Shown in pieces: positions 7,854 through 15,442 of a stretch of DNA of 64,000 bases. The position numbers were made by a program, and so were the translations under genes. The stretch lies in NCBI RefSeq assembly GCF_043195095.1, contig NZ_JBAFWN010000003.1, one strand, 5' to 3'. Position 1 is the stretch's first letter. Each line of letters begins with the position of its first letter. The notes beneath the pieces are model-generated. The model saw only the letters and a list, made by a program, of their open reading frames with translations, was not told where the DNA came from and did no database searches. The DNA comes from NCEH01 sp043195095. GTDB lineage: Bacteria; Pseudomonadota; Alphaproteobacteria; Rhizobiales; Xanthobacteraceae.

Positions 7854-8636
7854 TCAGCTGAGTTCGGAGAGGTAGTGAAAACCTTCGGTCAGGCAAACGC
7901 TGACGCGCCATTCCACGGGGATCTGTTCCAGGGAAAGCGCGAGCCTGTCGATCAGGAGGGCAGGCGTTCCCTCCGCGACGCCGAGGGCAGCGGCATCGTC
8001 CGCCGCGACGGCGATCGCCTTCAGCTTTTCCCGCGCGCGACCCACGCCGATGCCGAATTTGCTGGCATAGAGGCCATAGAGATTGTTCGGTATGGGCGCT
8101 TCGCCGAGGCCGGGAAACAGGCTCTCCGGCAAGGCGAGATTCTCCACGATGAGGGGGGCGCCATCCAGCTTGCGGATGCGGCGGATGCGGATGACCCTTC
8201 CGTCCCGCGGCAGGCTCAGGGCCTCCCGCTCGGCTGCATGCGCGCGCCCGCGCGCCGTGCTCACCACCTGGCTTTCGGGAAAGCGACGCTCGCCGTCATC
8301 GGCAACCAGCTTGAAGAACTGGAAGAGAATGCGGTCCTCATCATGACTCGCGACGAAGGTGCCGCGTCCTTGGCGGCGCACCACCAGGTTTTCGGCCGCC
8401 ATCTCGTCCAGCGCCTTGCGCACGGTGCCCTGGCTGACGCCGAGTTCCGCCGCAAGCTGCATCTCGCTCGGCAGGGGTTGTCCGGGGGCCCATACCCGAT
8501 CCACGAGGCGGCGGATGAGGGTCTCGCGCACTTGGCGATAGAGCGGCCGAAACCCAAGGCTCTCCGCCTTTTCCACCACGTCCGCGCTGGTGCCCCGTGC
8601 CATCCCGTTCCCGTCGATTCTCACATGATCCTCCAT
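7854..8636 (-). CDS. GntR-family (HutC/UTRA) transcriptional regulator
   Basis: A 260-residue regulator. The N-terminal winged helix (about residues 28-95) contains the family core LPSEMQLAAELGVSQGTVRKAL, cited here only by its two ends LPSEMQL and TVRKAL. The C-terminal UTRA effector domain has RIRRIRKLDGAPL and ends in the usual WRVSVCLTEGFHY region. It lies between the minus-strand importer/SDH operon and the plus-strand slcC-comC operon, with a similar AT-rich GTCTTATA site on each side. It most likely represses both until a sulfonate or its breakdown product binds. Confidence 0.9.
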   Translation of the reverse strand: MEDHVRIDGNGMARGTSADVVEKAESLGFRPLYRQVRETLIRRLVDRVWAPGQPLPSEMQLAAELGVSQGTVRKALDEMAAENLVVRRQGRGTFVASHDEDRILFQFFKLVADDGERRFPESQVVSTARGRAHAAEREALSLPRDGRVIRIRRIRKLDGAPLIVENLALPESLFPGLGEAPIPNNLYGLYASKFGIGVGRAREKLKAIAVAADDAAALGVAEGTPALLIDRLALSLEQIPVEWRVSVCLTEGFHYLSELS

Positions 8637-8700
8637 TTATGCATGAGGTCAGGGCCTCGCACCAGAGCCCGGGACGTAGCGATTTTATCTTGTGTCATCT

Positions 8701-8716
8701 GTCTTATATATAATAG
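8701..8716. promoter_or_regulatory. Candidate GntR operator between gntR and slcC
   Basis: The AT-rich motif GTCTTATATATAATAG shares its GTCTTATA-N-AT core with the palindrome at 7716-7736. It contains TATAAT-like sequence on the plus strand and TATTAT on the minus strand, so it could cover the -10 regions of both slcC and gntR and allow autoregulation. The intergenic space is only 170 bases. Confidence 0.45.
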
Positions 8717-8806
8717 CCTATCTCATAGTGAGCGCCAGCGCATCTTGCATATCTGACGCAACGGCGAGCGCCGGTGGATGCGGCGCCGGAACCCCACGGA
8801 CTCCCC

Positions 8807-9739
8807 ATGCCCGAAATCCTTGTCACCGAATTCATGGACGCTGCCGCGCTCGATGCGCTGCGGGCGGATCACGACGTGCATTACGATCCTACGCTGGTGG
8901 ACAAGGCGGACGTCCTCGCGCAGCTCGCGCAAGGAGCCCGCGCGCTGATCGTGCGCAATCGCACCCAGGTGCGCGCCGGCCTGCTCGCCAACGCCCCGAA
9001 CCTCGTCGTCGTCGGGCGGCTTGGGGTGGGGCTGGACAATATTGATGTGGCCGACTGCCGGGCGCGGTCGATCGAGGTTTATCCGGCCACGGGCGCCAAC
9101 GATGTCGCGGTGGCGGAATATGTGATCTGCGGCATCCTGGTGCTGCTGCGCGGCGCCTATCACGCGAGCGCGGAGGTGGCCGCCGGTGCCTGGCCGCGCA
9201 CCCGCCTCATGGGCCGCGAGGTGAGCGGGAAACGGCTCGGCCTTATCGGCTTCGGCGCCATCGCGCGGGAGACCGCCCGGCGCGCCCGGGCGCTCGGCAT
9301 GGAGGTGGTGGCCTTCGACCCGTTCGTGGCGGCTGACGACCCCGCATGGCGCGCCGAGGGCGTGGTGCCGGTGTCGCTCGAGGATCTTCTGGGCGAAAGC
9401 GACGCGGTGAGCCTGCATGTGCCCATGACAGCGCAAACCCGCAATCTCATCGACGCCCCGGCCCTCGACCGGATGAAGCCCGGCGCGGTGCTTATCAATG
9501 CCGCACGGGGCGGCGTTGTCGATGAGGCGGCGCTTGCCGCCGCGCTCAAGCGCGGCGCGATCGGCGGCGCCATGCTGGACGTGTTCGAATCCGAGCCGCT
9601 GGGTGCGGGAAGCGTTCTTTGCGACGTTCCGAACTTAATCCTTACGCCGCACATCGCCGGGGTCACCGAGGAATCCAATGTGCGGGTGAGCGCCCTCATC
9701 GCGACGAAAGTCAGCCAGTTCCTGAAAGGTCGGTCATGA
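8807..9739 (+). CDS. slcC: (S)-sulfolactate dehydrogenase-like D-2-hydroxyacid dehydrogenase
   Basis: This 310-residue NAD-dependent enzyme starts at MPEILVTEFMD; an ATG 33 bases upstream is possible but fits the family less well. The Rossmann motif GLIGFGAIA is at 145-153, with D171 pointing to NAD rather than NADP. The catalytic Arg-Glu-His set is R234 in NAARGG, E263 in ESEP and H282 in PHIAG. The N-terminus resembles SlcC, the (S)-sulfolactate dehydrogenase that oxidises (S)-3-sulfolactate to sulfopyruvate. It overlaps the comC-like gene by ATGA, the same pairing as in known sulfolactate racemisation systems. Another 2-hydroxyacid substrate cannot be excluded. Confidence 0.78.
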   Translation: MPEILVTEFMDAAALDALRADHDVHYDPTLVDKADVLAQLAQGARALIVRNRTQVRAGLLANAPNLVVVGRLGVGLDNIDVADCRARSIEVYPATGANDVAVAEYVICGILVLLRGAYHASAEVAAGAWPRTRLMGREVSGKRLGLIGFGAIARETARRARALGMEVVAFDPFVAADDPAWRAEGVVPVSLEDLLGESDAVSLHVPMTAQTRNLIDAPALDRMKPGAVLINAARGGVVDEAALAAALKRGAIGGAMLDVFESEPLGAGSVLCDVPNLILTPHIAGVTEESNVRVSALIATKVSQFLKGRS

Positions 9740-10770
9740 ATACCGCGACGCTCAACACCGCCGCCACGGCTCCGCTTGCGCTCGATGCCGCGCGGGCGCT
9801 CGCCGCCGACGCGCTGATGGCTTCCCGCACCGGCGAGAGCAATGCCCGCGTCACCGCAGCAGCCCTTGTGGCGGCGGAGGCCGACGGGATCGCCAGTCAC
9901 GGCCTGGCGCGCCTCTCGGCTTATGCGCAACAGGCCATCTCGGGGAAAATCGACGGCTTCGCCGAGCCGATGCTGGAATGGAGCGGGCCGGCGACCCTGC
10001 GGGTCGATGCCGGCACGGGCTTCGCCTTTCCCGCGATCGGCCAGGGACTGGCTGCAGCTGCGAGCCGCGCGCAGGAAACCGGCGTGGTCGCGGTCGCGGT
10101 GCGGGCCTCCCATCATGCCGGCGTCATGGGCCATCATGTGGAATGGCTGGCGGACCAGGGGCTGGTGGGACTCGCTTTCTCCAATTCGCCTGCCGCCATC
10201 GCGCCGTGGGGCGGTTCGCGCGGCGTGTTCGGTACCAATCCGATTGCCTTCGCCGTGCCGCGCGGGAAGGGGCCTGCGCTGGTGATTGATGCCTCGTTGA
10301 GCAAGGTCGCGCGCGGCAAGATCATGGTCGCGGCGCAGAAGGGTGCGCCGATCCCGACCGACTGGGCGCTGGATGCGGACGGCCAGCCAACCGGCGACGC
10401 CAAGGCGGCGCTTGCGGGAACCATGTTGCCCATCGGCGACGCCAAGGGCGCGGCGCTGGTGCTCATGGTGGAAATTCTGGCGACCGTGCTCACCGGGGGA
10501 CAATTCGGGTTCGAAGCCAGTTCCTTCTTCACGGCGGAGGGGCCGGCCCCGCGCATCGGGCAATTGTTCCTGGCGCTAGATCCGGTGCGGCTCGGCGGCG
10601 CCGATTTCCCTGCGCGGCTTGAGATTCTGCTGTCAGCGATTCTCGGGCAGGACGGAACCCGCTTGCCCGGCGAGCGCCGGATTGCCGCCCGCCGGCAGGC
10701 GGAGCGCGACGGCATTCATGTGGATCCGGAGATTTTGGCCGATCTGCTGCGGCGCGCCGGGCGGACCTGA
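9736..10770 (+). CDS. comC: (R)-sulfolactate dehydrogenase (malate/L-lactate dehydrogenase family)
   Basis: This 344-residue member of the LdhA/ComC/MdlB family begins at the ATG overlapping the slcC stop. Family hallmarks are visible: VVAVAVRASHHAGVMGHH with the catalytic His, SNSPAAIAPWGG, GTNPIAFAVP, and the C-terminal LDPVRLGG. ComC reduces sulfopyruvate to (R)-sulfolactate or runs in reverse. With SlcC it would interconvert the two sulfolactate enantiomers through sulfopyruvate. Family members also act on malate and ureidoglycolate; the slcC partner and the hps genes at 18-21 kb favour sulfolactate. Confidence 0.78.
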   Translation: MNTATLNTAATAPLALDAARALAADALMASRTGESNARVTAAALVAAEADGIASHGLARLSAYAQQAISGKIDGFAEPMLEWSGPATLRVDAGTGFAFPAIGQGLAAAASRAQETGVVAVAVRASHHAGVMGHHVEWLADQGLVGLAFSNSPAAIAPWGGSRGVFGTNPIAFAVPRGKGPALVIDASLSKVARGKIMVAAQKGAPIPTDWALDADGQPTGDAKAALAGTMLPIGDAKGAALVLMVEILATVLTGGQFGFEASSFFTAEGPAPRIGQLFLALDPVRLGGADFPARLEILLSAILGQDGTRLPGERRIAARRQAERDGIHVDPEILADLLRRAGRT

Positions 10771-10818
10771 TCCGGCGGGCGGTGGCAGTCCGGCGCCGAT
10801 TTACCACGCACCCAAAGG

Positions 10819-10840
10819 GGGCCGCAGCGATACGCGGCCC
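10819..10840 (+). terminator. Possible terminator hairpin after comC
   Basis: An inverted repeat GGGCCGC / GCGGCCC with an 8-base loop lies between two converging genes. There is no T-run on the plus strand, so it is only a weak terminator candidate. Confidence 0.35.
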
Positions 10841-11209
10841 TCAGTCGACTATGGCCCAGCGGGAGAAGGCGAGGCCCTCGACCTCGAAGGCCTCGCGCGT
10901 GATACGCAGACCCACAAGCGTGTCCCGGCGCTCGCGCTTCATGGCCAGATCCAGCATTTCGCGCGCGCCATAGCTGAGCACGATACGCTGGCGCACCGCG
11001 TGGACATCCTCGATCTCGACCATGTCTGCCGCGCACACCGCCGTGATTTTAAAGGTGGATGATGCCGCTGGCTCAGCCCTGGCCGGGCTGTAATTGGCAC
11101 TCGGGCCATTGCGACGGCGGGTGTCACCTGGCACCGGCACGGAGGGCGCGCGGGCCCCGAACGTGTCGAGCACGGAGGCAAAGAGATTTTGCACGGCGAT
11201 TTTTGTCAT
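10841..11209 (-). CDS. Hypothetical protein in sulfonate island
   Basis: This 122-residue protein starts at MTKIAVQNLF. I do not recognise a family. Residues 15-50 are Pro/Arg/Ala-rich and look disordered; residues 53-122 look folded, with FKITAVCAADMVEIEDVHAV and a C-terminal LAFSRWAIVD. It is convergent with comC and in the same orientation as the LysR gene. SuyA, a similarly small protein, was considered because of the context, but the sequence does not look like it. Codon use resembles the neighbours, except that the region just upstream (11210-11299) is unusually AT-rich. Confidence 0.6.
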   Translation of the reverse strand: MTKIAVQNLFASVLDTFGARAPSVPVPGDTRRRNGPSANYSPARAEPAASSTFKITAVCAADMVEIEDVHAVRQRIVLSYGAREMLDLAMKRERRDTLVGLRITREAFEVEGLAFSRWAIVD

Positions 11210-11299
11210 GATCGGTAAAACACAAATCCGCAGACATCGGCTGGTGATATTCCTATCAAACAATGTGAATATAAAAAATAACAAAATAAAGAAGTTAAA

Positions 11300-12229
11300 T
11301 TATGGCCGTTTCGCAATGGGCGCTTGGGTGGCGGGTCTCAGGTCCATCCGGCAGATGAACTTCTCGAACGCCTCGGCGGCGAAGCGCAGATTGTGCCCTT
11401 TCAGCGTCAGCCTGTAGAGCGGGCGTTGCACTGAAAGTCCTTGAACGGGCACCACTTTCAGAACCCCGAGCGCGATCTGGTCCTTGGCGGCGGCGGCCGA
11501 GACCATCGCGATGCCAAGGCCCGCCGCCACCACTTGCTTGATGGCTTCGGTGCTGCCGACTTCCATGATGCTCGCTGGGCGCACGCCGAACCCATCCAGC
11601 GCCAGCCCCACCACTTCACGCGTGCCGGAGCCCTCCTCGCGCACGATGTGGCGCGCTTGGACGAGATCTGACGGCAGGATGGGGCCTTCCATTTGCGCCA
11701 GCGGGTGGTCGGCCGCGGCGATCACCACCAGTTCGTCCGTCAGCCAGGGGTGGGTGATGAGGCTTGGATGCTCCACCGGCCCTTCCACCAGGGCCACGTC
11801 GATATCGCGCGCCAGCAGCCGCTCGGCGATGTCCTGGGTGTTGGCGCTTGTGAGGCGCAGATGCAGGTCGGGATGGATGTTCTGAAATGCACCGAGCAGT
11901 CGCGGAAGGACATAAGTGGCGATCGTGGTGCTGGCGCCGACATGCAATTCGCCCTGCGTCAGGCCGCGCAGGGCCTGCAGTTCCTCTTCCGCCCGGCGCT
12001 CGGCGGCGAACAGCGCCGTCGCGTGGGAAAGCAGTACCGTGCCGGCTTCCGTGAGGCGCACCCCACCCGGGCTGCGCTCCATCAGCACGCAATGCAATTG
12101 CGCTTCCAGCTCCCGCACGCCCTTCGAGACCGCCGGCTGGCTGATGTTGAGCACCTCGGCGGCGCGGGAGAAGCCGTGCTGCTCCGCAACCGTAGTAAAT
12201 AGACGAAGAAGATGGAGATTTATCGCCAT
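11300..12229 (-). CDS. LysR-family transcriptional regulator
   Basis: This 309-residue LysR regulator has its helix-turn-helix at residues 1-60 (MAINLHLLRLF, then FSRAAEVLNISQPAVSKGV) and a substrate-binding-type effector domain from about residue 90 (GELHVGASTTIATYVLP). It is divergent from the YeiH-type exporter gene, separated by 96 bases that hold a 15-base palindrome. The effector domain resembles those of the YeiE/CysL/CbbR branch, which often control sulfite or sulfate stress exporters. It probably activates the exporter gene when sulfite or sulfate accumulates (inference). Confidence 0.9.
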   Translation of the reverse strand: MAINLHLLRLFTTVAEQHGFSRAAEVLNISQPAVSKGVRELEAQLHCVLMERSPGGVRLTEAGTVLLSHATALFAAERRAEEELQALRGLTQGELHVGASTTIATYVLPRLLGAFQNIHPDLHLRLTSANTQDIAERLLARDIDVALVEGPVEHPSLITHPWLTDELVVIAAADHPLAQMEGPILPSDLVQARHIVREEGSGTREVVGLALDGFGVRPASIMEVGSTEAIKQVVAAGLGIAMVSAAAAKDQIALGVLKVVPVQGLSVQRPLYRLTLKGHNLRFAAEAFEKFICRMDLRPATQAPIAKRP

Positions 12230-12252
12230 AACCGCACTTCATGATGGAGTGA

Positions 12253-12267
12253 GCAAACTGTATTTGC
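12253..12267. promoter_or_regulatory. Candidate LysR binding palindrome
   Basis: A perfect inverted repeat GCAAA-N5-TTTGC lies between the divergent LysR and YeiH-type genes. Its size and position suit a LysR recognition site that controls both promoters. Confidence 0.5.
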
Positions 12268-12325
12268 GCTTCTGGCCCGCCTGCGCGCACTAATAATTTC
12301 GAAGAAAAACAAGGTGGGTTGAGCT

Positions 12326-13384
12326 GTGCCGAGAGCCCTTCGCTGGTCGCTGGATGTTACCCCCGGAATCGTGCTGTGCGCAGCCGTGACCGGTGTCGCC
12401 TATGCCATCCAGATCGTTGAGGAGCGTGTCAGCGGGCATCCTTACGTGGAAGCCCTGGTGCTCGCCATCCTGATCGGCACCCTCGTGCGCACGATCTGGA
12501 CGCCCGGCCCGCGCTTCAAGCCGGGAATCGCGTTCTCCGGCAAGATCTTGCTGGAAATCGCGGTCATGTTCCTCGGCGCCTCGCTGAGTGCTGCCGCTTT
12601 GGCGGCGGCCGGGCCGACGCTGCTTGTGGGCATTGCCGCCGTGGTCGCGGTCGCGTTGTTCGCGTCCTATGGAATTGGGCGATTGCTTGGCCTGCCGCAC
12701 AAGATGGCGCTCCTGATCGCCTGCGGAAATTCCATTTGCGGCAATTCCGCCATCGCCGCTGTGGCTTCGGTGATCGAGGCGGACGGGGACGATGTGGCCT
12801 CTTCCATCTCCTTCACGGCGATTCTCGGCGTCATCGTGGTGCTGAGCCTGCCGCTGCTCATCCCCATTCTGGCCTTGTCCGATACTCAATACGGCGTGCT
12901 CGCGGGCCTCACCGTCTATGCGGTGCCGCAGGTGCTGGCCGCGACCGCGCCTGTGGGGCCGCTCGCCTTGCAGATCGGCACCATGGTGAAGCTGGTGCGG
13001 GTTCTGCTGCTGGGGCCGGTGGTGTTTTGTGCCGCCATTGCCCACGGCCAGTCCCTTGCCGCGACGCGTGCGGTGCCGGTGGGGGCCTCGGTGGTCGCGC
13101 GGCCGCCGCGCTTGCCGATGCATAAGCTGATTCCCTGGTTTATCATCGGCTTCGTCGCGTTCGCCGTCCTGCGCTCGCTCGGCCTGCTGCCGCCGGCGCT
13201 GCTGCCGCCCCTGGCCTTTGTAACGACAATCTTCACCGTGCTGTCCATGGCGGCGCTCGGTCTGGGCGTGGACCTGCGGGTGCTGAGCCGCGTCGGCGGC
13301 CGCGCGACGCTCGTGGTCACGCTCTCGCTGCTGCTTTTGCTGTGCGTCAGCATCGCGCTTATCCGCGGCCTCGGCGTGGTTTGA
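12326..13384 (+). CDS. YeiH/UPF0324-family putative sulfate/sulfite exporter
   Basis: A 352-residue membrane protein with about ten hydrophobic segments. The family signature CGNSICGNSAIAAVA is near residue 138, and EIAVMFLGASLS, VYAVPQVLAA and a C-terminal LGLGVDLRVL also match the family. It is divergent from the LysR regulator, the usual arrangement for this family. In sulfonate-degrading bacteria members are thought to export sulfate or sulfite formed by desulfonation. It converges with the LacI gene and the two coding regions overlap by 26 bases. Confidence 0.87.
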   Translation: MPRALRWSLDVTPGIVLCAAVTGVAYAIQIVEERVSGHPYVEALVLAILIGTLVRTIWTPGPRFKPGIAFSGKILLEIAVMFLGASLSAAALAAAGPTLLVGIAAVVAVALFASYGIGRLLGLPHKMALLIACGNSICGNSAIAAVASVIEADGDDVASSISFTAILGVIVVLSLPLLIPILALSDTQYGVLAGLTVYAVPQVLAATAPVGPLALQIGTMVKLVRVLLLGPVVFCAAIAHGQSLAATRAVPVGASVVARPPRLPMHKLIPWFIIGFVAFAVLRSLGLLPPALLPPLAFVTTIFTVLSMAALGLGVDLRVLSRVGGRATLVVTLSLLLLLCVSIALIRGLGVV

Positions 13385-14429
13385 TTTGCTCTCTGGAGTC
13401 GGGTCGCTGTCCCTGTTCTTGAGGCGGGGACGCGGTTGAATCGCGCAGTATCAGTTCGATCGGCAGTTCGGACCATTTCTCCTGTCGCACCCCTTTGAGT
13501 TCGGCGAGCAGGTGCGCCGCGACGGTCCGACCGAGTTGTGCGGTGGGAAGGTGCATCGTCGTCAAGGGCGGGGTGACATGGGAGGCGATCTCGAGATTGT
13601 CGATGCCGACGATGGAGACCGCCTGCGGCACCGGAATGCCGCGCGCCTGCGCTTCGAACAGTGCGCCCACCGCCAGCAGGTCATTGCCGCCGATGATCGC
13701 CGTCGGGGGTGGGGTATGGCTCAGGAGTTCGGCCATTCCCGCTCGGCCGCCGGTGAGGGTAAAGGACTGTTGAACCACGCATTTTTCCGGCAGGTCGAGA
13801 CCGGCGGCGGCAAGCGCGGCGCGCACCCCGGCGACCCGCAGGCGGGCGCGGTCGTTGGAGCCGGTGTAGCCGGAGATCACGCCGAAGCGCCGATGGCCGA
13901 GGGCCAGCAGATGTTCCGCCACCTGCCGCCCCGCGGCTTCATTGTCGAAGCCGATGGAGGCAAAGCGGGGGTCGAAGGACCAGCTGAGGATCACCGGAAC
14001 CGTGGCTGCGCCGAGCACGTCCCAGGTTTCCTGCAGATGGTCAGCCCCCACCACCATCAGCGCATCGACGCCGCGCGCGAGCAGGGCGCGGACTGACACC
14101 GCCTCCTGTTCGGGAGAATATTCGTGTGCCGCCACAAGGAGTTGATAGCCGTTGGCCGCAAGCTCGGTCTGCATCGCCTGGATCGCGCGGGCAAAGATGG
14201 CGTGGTCGAGCGTGGGCACCACGGCGCCGATGGTGAGCGTGCGGCCGGAGGCGAGGGCGCGGGCGGCGCCGCCGGGTACATAATTGAGGCGGCGCACGGC
14301 CTCGCCGACCTTTTCCCGCGTTTCCCGCTGAACCAGGTCCGGACGCGAGAGCGCGCGCGACACGGTGGCGGAGGACACGCCGGCCAGCCGGGCGACATCG
14401 TCGAGGGTCGCCTTGCCCTTGGAATTCAT
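13359..14429 (-). CDS. LacI-family transcriptional repressor
   Basis: This 356-residue repressor starts at MNSKGKATLDD. The LacI helix-turn-helix TLDDVARLAGVSSATVSRAL occupies residues 8-27, followed by the hinge YVPGGAARALASG and a periplasmic-binding-type effector domain. It is divergent from the second ABC importer and hpsNOP. An exact LacI-type palindrome at 14578-14591 lies at the importer promoter. It probably senses DHPS, sulfolactate or a related compound and derepresses transport and oxidation. Its 3' end overlaps the yeiH-type gene on the other strand. Confidence 0.92.
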   Translation of the reverse strand: MNSKGKATLDDVARLAGVSSATVSRALSRPDLVQRETREKVGEAVRRLNYVPGGAARALASGRTLTIGAVVPTLDHAIFARAIQAMQTELAANGYQLLVAAHEYSPEQEAVSVRALLARGVDALMVVGADHLQETWDVLGAATVPVILSWSFDPRFASIGFDNEAAGRQVAEHLLALGHRRFGVISGYTGSNDRARLRVAGVRAALAAAGLDLPEKCVVQQSFTLTGGRAGMAELLSHTPPPTAIIGGNDLLAVGALFEAQARGIPVPQAVSIVGIDNLEIASHVTPPLTTMHLPTAQLGRTVAAHLLAELKGVRQEKWSELPIELILRDSTASPPQEQGQRPDSREQIKPRRGRG

Positions 14430-14545
14430 GGTCTTCTCGCCATTTCTACGCAACATGTGCGGCGATTTATTTCGCCTTTCAGCACAATTCCGCCGATAAA
14501 CTTGAACAGCAACTGGAAACTTTCCGGAAAATAGGGCCTCGCTGG

Positions 14546-14573
14546 TTGACAGGCAATCGGGGTCTGATAGCCT
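14546..14573 (+). promoter_or_regulatory. Putative promoter of the ABC-hpsNOP operon
   Basis: A consensus -35 TTGACA lies at 14546-14551. A weak -10 (TAGCCT, 14568-14573) follows at 16 bases and ends just before the LacI operator, about 84 bases upstream of the first permease gene. Confidence 0.5.
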
Positions 14574-14577
14574 CCAA

Positions 14578-14591
14578 TGAAAGCGCTTACA
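14578..14591. promoter_or_regulatory. LacI-family operator
   Basis: TGAAAGCGCTTACA matches the general LacI/GalR-family palindrome (TGWAANCGNTNWCA). It sits directly after the putative -10, where a bound repressor would block initiation of the importer operon. Confidence 0.75.
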
Positions 14592-14656
14592 TTCGCTCGT
14601 CGATGTCGCGCCCGGATGCCTCCGTCAGATGAGGCGCCGAAATATGGGAGGAAGGA

Positions 14657-15442
14657 ATGCCGCTCGACCGCAGGTCTGCGGTTGGTCTTGCGACCGTGGT
14701 CGCCCTCGTGGCGGCGTGGTATCTTGCAACCAGCGTGACCGGTTTGATTTCACCCGGACGGTTTCCGGCTCCGGGCGATACCTGGGCCGCGGCGACGCAG
14801 TCGCTCGGCCGGGGATACGCGGATGCGACCTTGCCGGTGCATGTCGTCCAATCGCTGAAGCTGGTGGTGTTCGGCTTCCTGGCCTCGATCGTGGTCGGCG
14901 TTCCGCTCGGCCTGCTGATGGGGTGGAACCCGGTTGCCGAGGCGCTGCTGAACCCGGTGTTTCTGCTCTTGCGGCCGATCCCGCCGCTGGCCTGGATTCC
15001 CCTCGCCATCCTCTGGCTCGGCCTCGGCGATGCCGCCAAGATCATGGTGATCTTCTTCGCCGCCTTCGTGCCCTCGGTCATCAATACCCATGCCGGGGTG
15101 CGTACCATCGACCGGCCGCTGATCGAGGCGGCGCGCATGCTCGGCACGCCCCGGTGGCGGTTCGTGCGCGAGGTGCTGGTGCCGGGCGCCGCGCCGATGA
15201 TCTTCACCGGCCTGCGCCTTTCGCTCCAGGCGAGCTGGACGACTTTGGTCGCCGCCGAGCTGGTGGGCGCGCTGGCCGGCCTCGGGCATGTTCTGAATGT
15301 CGCCCAGCAGGATCTTTTCCCCGGCATGATCCTGGTGGGCATGATCTCGGTCGCCATCTTCGGGGCACTCACCACGGGGCTGCTCGCCTATGCCGAGCGC
15401 CATGTGGTGACCTGGGTGCGGGTGAAGGGAGCGAGCGTATGA
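14657..15442 (+). CDS. ABC transporter permease 1 (sulfonate/taurine type)
   Basis: This 261-residue, six-helix permease starts behind GGAGGAA. It shows PPLAWIPLAILWLGLG and the coupling-region motif EAARMLGTPRWRF of the SsuC/TauC family. It overlaps the second permease by ATGA, so the importer uses a permease heterodimer, unlike the single-permease importer at 4.7-7.4 kb. The operon continues through an ATPase, a binding protein and hpsN, hpsO and hpsP, so DHPS or another C3 sulfonate is the likely cargo. Confidence 0.88.
   Translation: MPLDRRSAVGLATVVALVAAWYLATSVTGLISPGRFPAPGDTWAAATQSLGRGYADATLPVHVVQSLKLVVFGFLASIVVGVPLGLLMGWNPVAEALLNPVFLLLRPIPPLAWIPLAILWLGLGDAAKIMVIFFAAFVPSVINTHAGVRTIDRPLIEAARMLGTPRWRFVREVLVPGAAPMIFTGLRLSLQASWTTLVAAELVGALAGLGHVLNVAQQDLFPGMILVGMISVAIFGALTTGLLAYAERHVVTWVRVKGASV

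Noticed and set aside
10841..11209. SuyA (small subunit of sulfolactate sulfo-lyase)
   Set aside because: Size and location would fit, but the sequence lacks the SuyA-like pattern and there is no adjacent suyB.
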